Positions 45,431 through 57,740 of a DNA stretch of 64,000 nucleotides are shown here, piece after piece. This DNA is from Adiantum capillus-veneris. Its lineage: Eukaryota; Streptophyta; Polypodiopsida; Polypodiales; Pteridaceae. How positions within the stretch are numbered: the stretch's first letter is position 1; each line of letters starts with the position of its first letter. The notes beneath the pieces are model-generated. The model was not told where the DNA came from and made no database searches. It saw only the letters and a list, made by a program, of their open reading frames with translations. The DNA lies in assembly GCA_014529385.2 (NCBI GenBank), contig CM043969.1, positions 36,947,922-37,011,921 on the forward strand, in the 5' to 3' direction. The position numbers were made by a program, and so were the translations under genes.

Positions 45431-46623
45431 AAACCCGGCCACCCAAGCATAGCCCGCCCAATGGGTAAATGAAGGCGTAATTGGTGTGTAAGCAAAGGAA
45501 AAAACAAAGAGAGGAGATGGCGAGGGCAGCGGGTAGCAGCTGCACAGAAGAAGAATCATACGCACATGCCGGGGAAGTCGCCGATTGACGTCGGCCAAGA
45601 AGCGGGATTTCCTCAGGAGGTCGTGGCGAAAACTTTTGGGCCCAATTTTGCCGCGAAAGGCGCAGTGTAAAAATCTGCTGCCTGCTACGTCATCAAAGAG
45701 GTTTTTTACACGCCTTAGCAACAATGGCGCCGTCGTTGCTAAGGGAGGATTCTTGCTATTATTAGCGGGGGTTCTTTTTGCATGAGAAGAGTGGTAAGGA
45801 AACAAGCAAGAAGAGGATTTGAAAAAAGGAAGCCAACGGGAGGAAGGGCAGGATCTTGGAGAAGGAGAAGAGAGGGAGCTTGCTTGAGGTCGAAGTAGCA
45901 AGGCCGAAGCCGAAGCAAGCTAATTTGGGAGCAAGCAAAGCTTGTTCTCTCTAGCTTAGCTTGCACAAGAAGAGTTCTATCTCTCTCTCTCTCACTCTTG
46001 GCCTTTGCTAACCAAGGAGACTTTCTCTTTGGTCTAGGCAAGGAGAGACCAATCTAAACAGTCATAAGAGAAGAGAGCTAAGCTTCGGCATAGCAAGCAA
46101 GATAAGCTTCGAGAGCAGAGCTCGGAGCAAGACAAGCGTGAAGGGAATTCAGAAAGTCTAGAGCTAAGGAAAAGGCAAGAAGAAAGTCGAGACAGTGATT
46201 GAAGACGTATCAAACAAATGGAATCTCCGCAGTAGGATTTCCTCGTCAGTAGGCAACTTAGTTTAATTATTTCTTTTTGATGAATTGCGGAGCCATTAAC
46301 GGCCTGGAGTGATCTGTAATGGGAGTTTAAGCTCCTAAATTGTCATTAGCATTATTTAATGGTGTCGTTAATGACACTTCTTCTTGATTACATATCAGTT
46401 TCGTCGGTGTTATCGGTTTTCGAGCAAGTTTTGTGCATCGATAACATTACCAAGTAATTAGTAGCTGTTGTATTATGCGGTGTGGCAATTTTTTTCTCTC
46501 AATTTTTCCACAGCCAGCAGCCCAGCGCTGACCTAGCTCAAGTTTCGAACACTTATCCCCCGACAGCGTCTGAGCCATACACACTCAACCGTAGCTGTGA
46601 CTAAGCGTGGGAGGATACAACTT
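45431..46623. other. unassigned DNA between PPR fragment and LTR
   Basis: Open frames on both strands in 45470-45900 show no motif I recognise. Purine-rich CAAGC-type repeats occupy about 45880-46200. It could be further captured gene or LTR DNA. Confidence 0.4.
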
Positions 46624-46637
46624 GCTTTGATATCAAT
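46624..46637 (-). other. initiator-Met-tRNA-type primer-binding site
   Basis: The minus strand reads ATTGATATCAAAGC right after the LTR, close to the copia TGGTATCAGAGC site. Confidence 0.6.
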
Positions 46638-46866
46638 TGTTGGAATTAGGGTTGCAGGAAAACACACACAACTTGGAGAAAATGAAGGAAGCTCTAGGCA
46701 CACAATAGAGAGTGTGTTCCTTAGTGTGCAATTGAAATATAGATAGCCATAGAGTGATGGGCGTATATACAATGCACGAGGGAAAAAAAACCTCCTAAAG
46801 AGGGAAAAAATGCCCTGGCAGTCCTAGTGTGTTCACACACATCACTACCACATGTATATGGTAACA
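46638..46866 (-). repeat. 5' LTR of the deleted copia element
   Basis: 229 bases, matching 43845-44070 with scattered substitutions and small indels. Confidence 0.85.
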
Positions 46867-47426
46867 TTTCCTAAACAAATCACTTGAAGACATTGGTATA
46901 AGTCTTCTTACATCAATCTCAAGCTGTTAAGCCCAAAGATAATGTCTACTTTAGATTCAAACTCAACTTAAACATGCTTCGGGCTTCCATCAATAGAGGA
47001 GCATCCGCTCATAATGGATCTTTCAAACTTGCAATTGATAAAGAAAAATCTTGTTGAGAGAATTCAAATGACAAATCATGAGAGTGAAGGATTGCATAGA
47101 TACATTGACGATAGTGAGGTCAAACTTTATAGGTGCTTAAAGACATACCTAGAAGAGCTATCAATTACAAGATCTTATATTTCTATACATACGGAGTCGA
47201 CTGTCAATGAAAATCTATATTTGTTGACAAGTATAAACGAGAACACAAAGTTGTAGAAAGCACAAATCCACGGACTGCATTAGAAATGGGTGGATATTTG
47301 GTCAATGAAGGACTACAATACCTCCACCAAACACGAGGATTCCTACGAGAATTCCAGAAAGGGAGCCACCTGGATTCCCTTTTAGAGTAATAACGAGAGA
47401 TGAAGTGATCACAGAGATGGAAGACA
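46867..47426. other. unassigned stretch
   Basis: A plus-strand frame at 47014-47256 (80 codons) has no recognisable motif. Nothing else is seen. Confidence 0.4.
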
Positions 47427-47511
47427 AGTTAGGAAATAAAACGTAGCTAAATAGATATTTGAGTAGATTACTTAATGGATAGAGATAGATTTCACACACA
47501 AGAGATTATAG

Positions 47512-47554
<43 letters not shown>

Positions 47555-48008
47555 CATGATATACGTGGTTCACCCAATGTGGGCTACGTCCACGGGAAAG
47601 CAGCCACTCAATGGCTTTAGTACTTCAAAACAAGAAGTAGTTTACAAAGGGATTATACCCTCAATAGAGCTCCTGCCTTGCTTCGCTCTCACCACCTCAC
47701 ACTCACCTTGTTGCATCAACTTTACACTATCAAATGTGTGTAGAAATGGCCTCCTTTTATAGGCCAAAAAGGCTGCCCTCTCTCATGAGAGGCAGCCATG
47801 TGTAGCCGCCCTTGTGTAGATAAGTCCAAATCGGCGGACCCTCCAATCCGCCCATGTGTGGCCGCCCTTGAGAAGACAAGTCCACTTTTTATTTTCGGTG
47901 AGTGATTTTCCTTCGCGCACGATGGCTTCTCCTCATAATGGGGGCCTTACAAAGGTGCGTTTTTATCACAAAAAATTACAAGGGGTAAATCAGGCTCCAT
48001 ACTTAACA
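47427..48008 (-). repeat. 3' LTR of a second copia family
   Basis: 582 bases. It matches the solo LTR at 51776-52528 except for a block of about 160 bases missing here, and its outer TG is AG. It contains a GA repeat (47514-47550). On the minus strand a TATAAAAG box is at 47754-47761. Confidence 0.85.
47754..47761 (-). promoter_or_regulatory. LTR TATA box
   Basis: The minus strand reads TATAAAAG; the box is conserved in the solo LTR at 52079-52086. Confidence 0.6.
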
Positions 48009-48025
48009 ATCTCCCACTTGGAGAC
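48009..48025 (-). other. polypurine tract
   Basis: The minus strand reads CCAAGTGGGAGAT directly before the LTR. Confidence 0.7.
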
Positions 48026-48070
48026 TGATCTCCAAACCAAACCTGTGTGACTGCTTTCCATCCTGGCTTC

Positions 48071-48640
48071 TTATCCTTGAATTCCGATTGAAGATGAGAA
48101 AAAGCTCAGCTTCTCCTTATTGACCACCTTTCTAAACATGTTTGCAGGATTTTCACTTGTATGCACCTTTCCTAGCTTTAGTTGTCCCTCTTCCAAAAGA
48201 GTGCGTATGAAGTGATATCTCACCTTAATGTGCTTTTTCCTTGAATGAAAGGTTGAGTTCTTTGCAAGATGGATAGCGCTTTGTCTATCATTGTACAAGA
48301 CACAATTGTCTTATTTAAATCCAAGCTCTTCTAAGAATCTGTGAAGCCACAAAATTTCTTTGCTTGCCTCCGTCATTGCTACATACTCTCCTTCCATGGT
48401 AGAAAGTGAGACCACTTTCTGCAGCTTTGAGGCCCAACTTACTATTGTGCCTCCAACCGTGAAGACATATCCTGTAGTGCTCCTTTGAGTATCTTTGTCA
48501 CCTACCATACTGCATCAGCATACCCTTGAAGAAGTTCCTTCAAAATACAAAGCATTTGTTGTTGTCCCTTTTAGATACCTAAGTATCCACTTCACAGCTT
48601 GCCAATCCACTTCACAAGAGGTGCAATGAATTACACCTCA
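48071..48640 (-). pseudogene. copia RNase H (3' end of pol)
   Basis: Minus-strand pieces: 48620-48540 has the WILRYLKGT block; 48508-48311 has [14 protein letters not shown] and [19 protein letters not shown]; 48298-48071 has NDRQSAIHLAKN and HIKVRYHFIR. A stop and frameshifts separate them. Sequence further right is unrelated, so only the RNase H end remains. Confidence 0.9.
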
Positions 48641-48649
48641 ACCTCCTGC

Positions 48650-51600
48650 ACTTAGATACGAGGATCTCATGAAAAATCTAGATCCAATGGTAACTAGGCT
48701 GCAAGGAAAATTACCATTAAGAGTAGTAAAGACTAGTAGGACAAGGGCCAAACCCTAGAATTGTCAAGAGAAGTAGAGTTAGAGTTAGAACTTTTGTTTG
48801 AGGTCTTTACACCTGCTTTTAATATTTCAAGTCACTCATGATTTTGGGAACATATTCATATATATGAGTATGATATGTAAGTTATGAGAAAAAAGTATTT
48901 TCCAAGAGTAAATATTGGCTTAATGTGACATTATTTAGGATTTTCACTTTTTTTGCATTCCCTATTGCCTATAGACATGCCTTGCATGACTAGGAAATTT
49001 TGAAGTTATATTTTGTGCTCTAAATTTCCAAAACATGTCCACGGTAGAAAAAACTCTAACTTGACATTGTGGACTTGACACTTGGTAATTTCATGATCCA
49101 TGTCTAGCTGAGAATCAACTTCAAGGATGTAGAACAAAAGTGAGAGCATGCAAAATTTGATCCTTATGAATTACATGAAGAAACCATTAACCAATTGATG
49201 GCTTCTTGGCTTGATAAAGACTATCTCAATGGGAATACAAGGATAGTATCCCAAGGAAAAGTTAGGGAAGATCATGGGACTTTGGTAAAGCTTCTTATGC
49301 CCAAGGAGCTTGAGACATTTTCTTGAAAGATAATAGTGTGCACAACCAAAAATATGGTAGCAGAGGCACTACACTTGCCAAAGATAGGGGAAACTATCAA
49401 GGAAAGGGAGGTAACAACCACCAAAAACTTCAATAATTTTGGACAATCAGCTACTTTTGTTTATCTCAAGAAGAGAGAGCTAGAAATCCTTCTCAATTTA
49501 TAACAACAACATTTGGGCATCTCCAACTCTAGCCCCATAAGGTATACCAACCCTAAATAGCCAACTTTGTGGATCATTAGTTAAAGACCAACACCAAGCA
49601 ACAGTTCAACCTTGCAAGCTACCATCAAATGAGATAAACAAGATAAATTGTCTACATCGGGAGGAGACGAAGTTTTCACTCGTTGCACTTGCTATGCATT
49701 GGCCAACAACTTGCCCCTTATCCCCAACCAAAATCTATGGTTGAAGATTGAGGAGGAGATTCAACAAAAAGCATTGAGGCCTAACACATGGCTTGGTAAA
49801 AAGGTTAAATCTATTCAAAATTTTGAAACACAGTGGCCAGCTCCTCTAAACTAATCAAAAGTTGAACCAATGCCAAAAGAAAGTTTGTTGAAGAGGAATT
49901 GGAACCAAAAATAAGTTATTTTTAGACTAGTATGAAGGCAAGGAAGCAAGGGCTACTGCCCTCAAAAAAGAGAAAGTGAAAGCTAAGAGAAGGCAGCTAA
50001 AACAAATTCATAGAGATGAGGAAGAGTTATTGAAAATTGTAGTTGAAGAAAGAGCAACTAGGGTAGTTTCAAGGGACCAAGAGAGAGTGGATATTCCAAG
50101 GGAAGAAGAAGAGAGGACAAAATCACAACAAGAGGATGAAGGGGTTCAAACAACTCACCAAAAACCTACACCACCACCCACAAACAAAGTTTTAATCTCT
50201 ATTCCCACCACCTGGGAAGAAGACCAAGGGAAAGACAGGATAAGCTCCACAAAGAAAGTACTCAAGGTAGTTAGAGAAGATCCTCTATAGAGAGAAGACA
50301 ATTTAGAGAGGGAAAAGGCTTTATAAAAAAGGGAGCAATCTCTACACAAATACCTTCAAGAATAATGGGTACCATAGAACCCTCGCACCAAGAATCCATA
50401 TTTAGTACAAGCTATAAACTTACAAGAATAAGTTTAGAGACCTTGTTGAGAAGAGGAGAAAGGGAGACTCAAAAAGGAAGAGAAAGAGAAAGAGGCTATA
50501 GAAAAAGCAAGAGAATCATTAGCAAAAACATCTTTGCCACCACCAAATACGGTCAGAGACAAACAAGAGGAAGATAGCTCAACCCACACAAGAAAATAAA
50601 GATGTGAAATTACCCAAACCTAAACAAGACGTACTTGACATGGTATAGACCCACCACAAGTCATATGTTTTGGATAATGTTCTAAATAGATTCTATTCCT
50701 TGTGACACAAATCAAGCGGGCTCCTTATAGTAAAGAGGATTCCATAAAGAAATTATCTACACAAGTGCATGGTATAGAAGAAAATCTTGATGAGAACTAT
50801 GAGACCACTTTCAAGACCACACTACAAAGTAAGAATCTGAAGATGTTTTAACTATAGGGGGATCTTACCATGCAAAAGGCTAACAAAAATAGCCTACAAC
50901 ACCTCCCAAAAGAACAAGAACCAAATACAATGGAGTGTAAAAATGGTTGGAAGCTATGCAGGACACTGGCAGCCAAATAGAGCTTAATCAAGTGAAGCCT
51001 AAATTGCAAAGATAAATTCAAGACAATACTCAACTCAAAGTATAGTTCGATCCTATCAACACTCACAGCTCAAGCTTGATGAAGAGAGGTTGAAGTACAC
51101 GATATAATGCTCAAGAAAGTTAAGAGAATCCCATAATTGCTGACCTATCTAGCAAGGATAAATTCTATGCAGCAAATAAAGAGTCCCTCCTATAACCCAT
51201 CCTCTTTCTAATGTAGAAAAATCATGGCACCAAAGTTCACTACCATTTATTTTGATGAAATTTGAAATGGGACAAGTTGATCAAGGATCACCAAGAAAAA
51301 AGTGTGAAGTCAAAGGATTTGATTTAGGAGATATAGCCAACATGAAGAATCAAATGGATCATGAAACACCCAAAGAACCTATATACATCTAACAAATGCA
51401 TCACAAGAGACTAGGAATGACCCACTCTAATGTCGACCACCCAGAGAGTGTAGTTGGGCTTCACATTAAAGATGGATAAAGACAAGGACCACTTGGATCA
51501 ATTACCCAAAGTTACAAAAATCAAAAGATGTCTCTATGGTGAAAACCCTAACAGGTTCCATACAAATCTAAAGAGGCATCCCAATCTTGCATGTACAATG

Positions 51601-51770
51601 CTAATCAAGATAACCCAAATTATGCTTAATGTTTGGAGATATTCCACAAAGCAGAGCAGACCAATGCATCATGGATTTCATTGTTAGAAGGTAGCAAGGG
51701 ATTATGTTATGACCTCTTAGGGAGACCAACCAAAAAGATCCTAAATGGATTTTATGCCAGGGTCATGTTC
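48650..51770 (+). pseudogene. unrecognised degenerate coding region
   Basis: Many plus-strand frames stay open for 60-100 codons between stops, for example 49150-49330, 49648-49854, 49976-50290 (Glu/Arg/Lys-rich, coiled-coil-like) and 51454-51687. Composition suggests decayed protein-coding DNA, perhaps a retroelement gag, but I see no zinc knuckle, protease or RT motif. The solo LTR at 51776 inserted into it. Confidence 0.35.
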
Positions 51771-52078
51771 GTACCTGTTAGAAAATAAGACGTAGCTAAA
51801 TAGATTTTTGAGTAGATTACTTAATGGAGAGAGATAGATTTCACACACAAGAGATTATAGAGTAGAGAGAGAGAGTACACACGATATATGTGGTTCACCC
51901 AATGTGGGCTACATCCACGGGAAAGCAGCCACTCAATGGCTTTAGCACTTCAAAAGAAGAAGTAGTTTACAAAGGGATTAACCCCTTGATAGAGCTCCCG
52001 CCTTGCTTCACTCTCACCACCTCACACTCACCTTGTTGCATCAACTTCACACTATGAAATGTGTGTAGAAATGGCCTC

Positions 52079-52086
52079 CTTTTATA
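52079..52086 (-). promoter_or_regulatory. TATA box of the solo LTR
   Basis: The minus strand reads TATAAAAG. Confidence 0.6.
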
Positions 52087-52346
52087 GGCCAAAAGGGCTG
52101 CCCTCTCTTATGAGAGACAGCCATGTGTAGCCGCCCTTGTGTGAATAACTCCAAATCGGACCCTCCAATCCGCCCATGTGTGGCCGCCCTTGAGAAGACA
52201 AGTCCGCTTTTGAATTCAGCCACTGGCCACCGGCCATTGACTTTCGACCACCGGCCATCGGCCATTGACTACCGGTCAACCGACCGGTTGTTTGCCGATC
52301 ACTTTTCGACCGCCGTCCGGCCATAATATTCCGACGGGGAAAAAAA

Positions 52347-52372
52347 GTCTCGGGGGCCTTCGCCCCCGAGAC
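52347..52372. repeat. perfect hairpin in the solo LTR
   Basis: GTCTCGGGGGC, loop CTTC, GCCCCCGAGAC: an 11-bp GC-rich stem, absent from the related LTR at 47427-48008. Confidence 0.9.
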
Positions 52373-52533
52373 CTCTAAAGTTGCCCCTGATTCTTGTCCA
52401 TGAAAATTTTGGTTTCCGGTGAGTGATTTTCCTTCACGCACACTGGCTTCTCCTCATAATGAGGGCCTTACAAATGTGCGCTTTTACCACAGAAAATTAC
52501 AAGGGTAAATCAGGCTCCATACTTAACAGTACC

Positions 52534-55500
52534 CTCCTATTTCATGTAGATAGTCAAGGAAGCATTCTATACAAGATTTCTCGTACTGAGGATAGGGATA
52601 TTGAAGCTAGTTCTCAAGAAGCTAAATGCTAGATTTGCGGCTTACATGGCCATTGAGTTTTGATATCCTATAACCATGGATTTCACACAAAATACAAGAA
52701 GCTCCACATCAAGTACCAACAAATAACTGGAGCAAACATAGAGAAAAAACAAATTGCATAGCCCACATCATTTCCTTGCATCTTGAATGCATGTCAAGGG
52801 ATGACATGTCCAATCAGGGGAATGATAATAGCAAAGCTAACAAATGCAACCTAATTAAATATCAAGAGGCCATTTCTAAGTTCCCTTGTAATTTTATCAT
52901 TATTCTATTATATTAGCCGATGTTACTTTGTCCACTTGACTTATATGTTTTCAATCATTTCAAATGTAATTATAAGCCATTTGTCATTGAGTAAGTCTAC
53001 AAGCTTCTAGATTGTATCTATCACTTTTGATGTGATTATTTGCTAAGTGTTGAGTCAATTATGGCCAATGACAAAAATCTTAAACTTTGACCCAAGTACG
53101 AAGGTCGTATTTACCAAACTTTTTGGATAAGTCTTTGAGTAATGAGAAAATGCAATTGAGTGTATGAAACCATGCCTCTGTATTTGCATGCTTTATTGAC
53201 TCTTTACTCCCATATATGTTGTTGCATTTCAATTTCAATTTCTTTTGCATGTTTTCAGGTGAAGGCTCTTCAAGTTTATGTAAGAATTACTTTGCAAGTT
53301 TTTTTATGAGTTCCTACAAGTTGTTTGATACCAAATCTTGAGATTTAGGTGTCACATTGATGAGTCATCAATTTCATAGGATAGCTCTCCTCATTCATAG
53401 CCTATCATGTATCTTGAATGATAATTTTTGACATGCAGAAATAGAGCCCAATATAGTTCTTCATGCATGCCTTGTTTGGAGGTCTAGCCATCCTAGTTCT
53501 TTTCATCATCCCTACACTTTTGGTAGAATTTAGATTTAATTTGACCATTGAGATGGTAAAGATTGGCGAGCAATCTAAGACTAGCCTTTGGTGATTTGGG
53601 ACCACTTGCTGTCTCCATGCCTTAGCCAGGTCAACTATTTCCCTCTTAATGTGAGGTTCTCACTAATCCTACAATAAGATTTGAATTGATTGGGTGACCA
53701 TTAAACAAAATATCAAGTGTTCCTACTTTATGGCGGCTTGGAATGTGTCATGATATTTGTGACTAAAGTTTGCTGGATTTTGATTAGAATGTATGCCAAA
53801 CTATGAGCTTAGTTGGGGTTTATATAATTTGAAATGGGAACGCATACTTATGTATTCCAAAAGTGTGTAGAGGGGCGCTAGAGTGAATCCTTGGAGATCA
53901 TTTGAACTTGGATAAAAAGGGGAGAAAAGAAGAGGAAGACAAAGGGAAGTTTTTTGGTGACCATGCCATAGCTATGTGGAACTTCCAACATTTTACTCCA
54001 TCAACAGAAGTTTCATCTTCATCATAGAGTTGGTGTGGGAGTTTTATAGAGGGAAAACCATCACTGATTGGAGTTTTGGGAATCTCATATTAACTACATA
54101 GGAAGTCAAATCTTGTTCCTGGCTTGGATGAGCTCATTAAGATGTATGAAAATTGGACTTTGCGCATATGGTTGATTAGTTCTAACTGGTTTGAAGGTTT
54201 GTTAGATTTGAATCATTATACATTTGTTGGCTCCTAGATCTACTCCAATCATCCCTATCTCTCTTTGATTATCTACTGCTAGTTAAACTAATGTAAATCA
54301 CCATCTTGATACTTTTACTTGATCTACCTTAACTCATTTCACATCCAAAGGCCTGGTGCCTACCCATTATCCTCTTGAGAAACAACTTTCTAGACAAAAT
54401 TTTCAGCCATCATATGATTATATTATTGCACCTTTTTATAAGGAGTTTTTCTCTTTGATATTTTAGATCAACTAGTCTCTCATGGATTTGTATATTTCTT
54501 ATAATGATCTAGTATCTCATTTTGACGAGCCTCACTTTTTCTCAAAGTATTGAACTCCTCTCAGACCCTCTTATGATTATGCTCATCAAATGGACAATCC
54601 TTAACCCAATGATCACCAGCACAATAGACATTGGGCCTTGGAGGCTTGTCAGTATTTCTAGGATTGTTGTTTCTTCTTCGGGTATGTGGTCTAAAATTGC
54701 ATTTGGCTATCAACATTAAGGTTTAGGCATCCATCATTAATTGAATACTTGAGTTGACTAGTGGAAAAATGTAGCGTTTGTATCCCATCATAACCACTCG
54801 CACAATAGGGTGTTGTGTACACTCATTTGTTACTGGGTTGGTCTTCTTGTACATCCGCTAGCCTTAGAGGCATAAAACCTCACAAGGGTGGTTGATTACC
54901 CTATTGGGCTAATGCGAATTAAGCAAAATAGCATTCATGATTAACTTAACCTAGGTAAACATAACAAGAAATTGGAAATGGAATGAAACATGATCATTGA
55001 GCTAAATCAAATACAATACAAGGGGTCTCTCTTTATAGTCATGAGTTAAGATTATCCTTATGTACTACAAGGTATAGTACAAATCATAGTGAGAGTGTTT
55101 GGCATGATTGTGAGAGTGGGATGTGTGTTGATGAGTAGGTTGTGTATGCCAGTGGGTGTGGGTGTGTATGTGAGGATTCCATGTATGCTTGAAGAGGGAG
55201 AGCTACATGGAGAGAGAGGGAAAGGGAGAGTGAGGGACAGAATGTGTGTTTAGTGTGTGGGAGTGCAGTTAGGACTTAGTGTGTATGTGTGTGCTTGTGT
55301 GTGTTAAAAGAGACAAGCATGGAGAGTGTTTTGCCAAGGAGAGAGAGAAAGGGGAGCTCCGAGAGAGGAGGAGAGAGAGTGCGAGAAAGTGTCCTAGAGG
55401 GAGAGAGAGTAGAGAGAAAGGGGGGGTGGGGGCTCTATGGGTGGAAGAGGACAAGGTGGGGAGGGGGTGGTAATGCGGAGGAGGCCCCTCATGTGATTTT

Positions 55501-55686
55501 GTAAGAGTGGTGGTGGTTGTGATTGTACAAACCATTGAGTGCCCTTTATTTAACTAATATATAGTTTTCAATAATTTGAAAGTGGAGCCCTATGGGAAGA
55601 AATTGAAGGAGGGAGGGATGGTTGTCAGTGGGTCCACGGATACTTGGGGACAAGGACTCCTTACCATGCAAGATTGCCTGCTTTAG
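52534..55686. other. non-coding or strongly decayed stretch
   Basis: 52534-52640 continues the open frame seen before the solo LTR. On the minus strand at about 54720-54520, a Cys/His stretch (YCAGDHWVKDCP) resembles a damaged retroelement zinc knuckle. 55190-55500 is purine-rich, GA-biased low-complexity DNA. No intact gene. Confidence 0.4.
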
Positions 55687-56262
55687 GTGAAAACTTCTAC
55701 GGGAGATTTATTTATTTATTTTTAATCATCAAGTGGCCGTTCACACGTAGTGCTCTTAAGAATTTTTGACAAAAGGGGGGTCCCATAGAAAGAGGTCGGT
55801 TGAGTTCAAAAGGTGTCCCTCCACACATTCACAACTCAAAAAACTAATGAACTACCAAAAGAATTACATAAATTGAGTTAAAACTAAAAGAAATTAACTT
55901 AGACTTTGCAACCAATAGTTATGCATAACGATCGGATGAGATGGACGTAAAACAAAATTTCCACGGGAGATGAGGTGACAGCTTCTACGAGAGAGTTATT
56001 TATTTATTTATTTTTAAACGTCAAGTGGTCATTCACACGCAGTGATCTTGAGAATTTTTGACAAAAGGGGGAGGGGGGTCCCATAGAGAGAGGTGGGTTG
56101 AGTTCAAAAGGAGGCCCTCAACACATTCACAACTCAAAAAACTAATGAACTACCAAAAGAATAACTTAAATTGTATTAAACTAAAAGAAATTAACTTAAA
56201 CTTTACAACCAATAATTATGCACACAGATGGGATGTAAATCAAAATTCCCATTAAGATAAGG
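55687..56262. repeat. 288-bp tandem duplication
   Basis: Two direct copies (55687 and 55975 starts) share long identical blocks such as CACATTCACAACTCAAAAAA with substitutions and small indels, so the event is not recent. Confidence 0.9.
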
Positions 56263-56280
56263 TTTTGTGACCAAGCTTGC

Positions 56281-56340
56281 ACAATGATACATCATGAAAA
56301 TGAGATGTCCTTAATGATACATCATGAAAATGAGATGTCC
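56281..56340. repeat. 30-bp tandem duplication
   Basis: AATGATACATCATGAAAATG followed by AGATGTCC, twice in direct succession. Confidence 0.93.
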
Positions 56341-57500
56341 ACAAGTAAAACCGTTCTCTTTTGTAGACCATATAATTTTGTTATTCATACAAAAGGATTA
56401 CTATTCAAGGAATTTATATCTAATATTGAGATACACACAAAGATAGCTAAGATGTGAGTCATAATAATTGACACATATATCAAGCACAATATCATTGTGG
56501 GAACATATTTGAAGGTCCATTGTCTCTCAAAAACAGTATCGGAGTCGAGTGCCTCCCATACTCCCATCGTTTGCTTCCATCATCTGTATGGAAATTTCAT
56601 TGACAAGCCTTGCTTCACAATATGGTATTTGCATACCAAATTTTTACCAATAATAGAACACTTTGTGTGACATAAGCATGGTTGTAGAAGAATATCTCTT
56701 GTGATCAAAGCTCTCAAGGTAAACACTCTACATATAGAAACTTGCCAGTGTCTGCATGGATAACTTCAAAGCTACCTATAAAACATTCCACTAGCTCCCA
56801 CTCTACAAAGTTAGATGGAAAAATATATGAAAAGAAAAACACACCAAATTATGCACACATTTGAAGCAACTTAAGAGGTCAAAGCATAAACAAAACAATC
56901 CAAAACATTTCAATAGAAGTAGGATATGTACAGTTTGCAAAAAACCTAGGTTGAGGCAAGGATGTGTCAAGCTTTAACTGAGAAGATATATACACATGTT
57001 GTACCTTTGCTAGACGCTTTTCATCTTGAGTTTTCTTGATATCCATGATTTTTCCCTTTTAGTGATGTGCTTGCATATGTCTCCTTGACACCTTGTGCAC
57101 ACCTCCTAAACTTGGCTACATTGTCATCCACATAAATCATTTGTAGTCACAACACCAAGCCAAGAACCACTATCATCTTGCACATTGCTTCAACTTATTG
57201 AATCAATAAATCTTGAAGAAAAATCAAGATTAGTTCATCTACACGGTTATTCTTGGTGTGGCATGACAAAAAATACTACGATGTATACAAAGACAGACAA
57301 TGGCACCGCTTCAAATCTCTACATGCAAGATAGAAACAAAAACCAATACAGTGATTTGATCACAAGAACATTGGAGATAGGAATGAAGCTCACTGCTCTT
57401 ACCAACACATACATTGAAAGAAGCCTAATGATCTTACCAAGCAATGCTTCTATGCTGAATCTCCAAAATGACGTCGATGAGTGAGGGGACACCATTTTGG
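56341..57500. other. unassigned stretch
   Basis: A plus-strand frame at 57185-57484 (99 codons) shows no motif I recognise. Nothing else is supported. Confidence 0.4.
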
Positions 57501-57740
57501 ATCTAGATATATGTGGAAGAAGGATCGAGGAAGGTGTTGAAAAAGATACTCTACAAGAAACCAATGCTTCAGATCTACAACTTTATGTAGAGGTTTGTGA
57601 AGGTGAGGTTGAGTGCAACCTCACCTTCACATCTAGATGAGGAAGAAGGACCAAGGAAGGTGTTGATGATGAAACTCTAGAAGCAGCGAGTGCTCCATAT
57701 CTACAGCTTTATGTAGAGGTGTGAAGGTAAGGTTGATGGA
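57501..57740. repeat. 130-bp tandem duplication with a hairpin at its centre
   Basis: The unit starting ATCTAGAT (57501 and 57631) is repeated with divergence. At the boundary, 57597-57611 and 57616-57630 form a perfect 15-bp stem with a four-base loop. Confidence 0.88.

Larger units (their letters stand above)
43845..46866 (-). mobile_element. deleted Ty1/copia element with a PPR fragment between its LTRs
   Basis: Direct repeats of 226 and 229 bases (43845-44070, 46638-46866), TGTTGGAATTAGGG to GGTAACA, bound a 3 kb unit. On the minus strand it has a primer site next to the right LTR, and RNase H and polypurine tract next to the left LTR. The middle lacks the rest of gag-pol and instead holds a PPR fragment (44975-45430) and unassigned DNA. 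No target-site duplication is visible. Confidence 0.75.
51776..52528 (-). mobile_element. solo LTR with GTACC target-site duplication
   Basis: 753 bases, TGTTAG...TTAACA, flanked by GTACC on both sides (51771-51775 and 52529-52533). Same family as 47427-48008. It arises by recombination between the two LTRs of a full element. It carries an extra GC-rich block (about 52215-52390) and a perfect 11-bp hairpin. Confidence 0.93.

Noticed and set aside
45275-45901. 208-codon minus-strand frame
   Set aside because: Overlaps the PPR fragment in antisense and shows no domain; the plus-strand frame in the same DNA is equally open.
55279-55535. Several frames in purine-rich DNA
   Set aside because: GA-biased composition removes stops on both strands; no motif.
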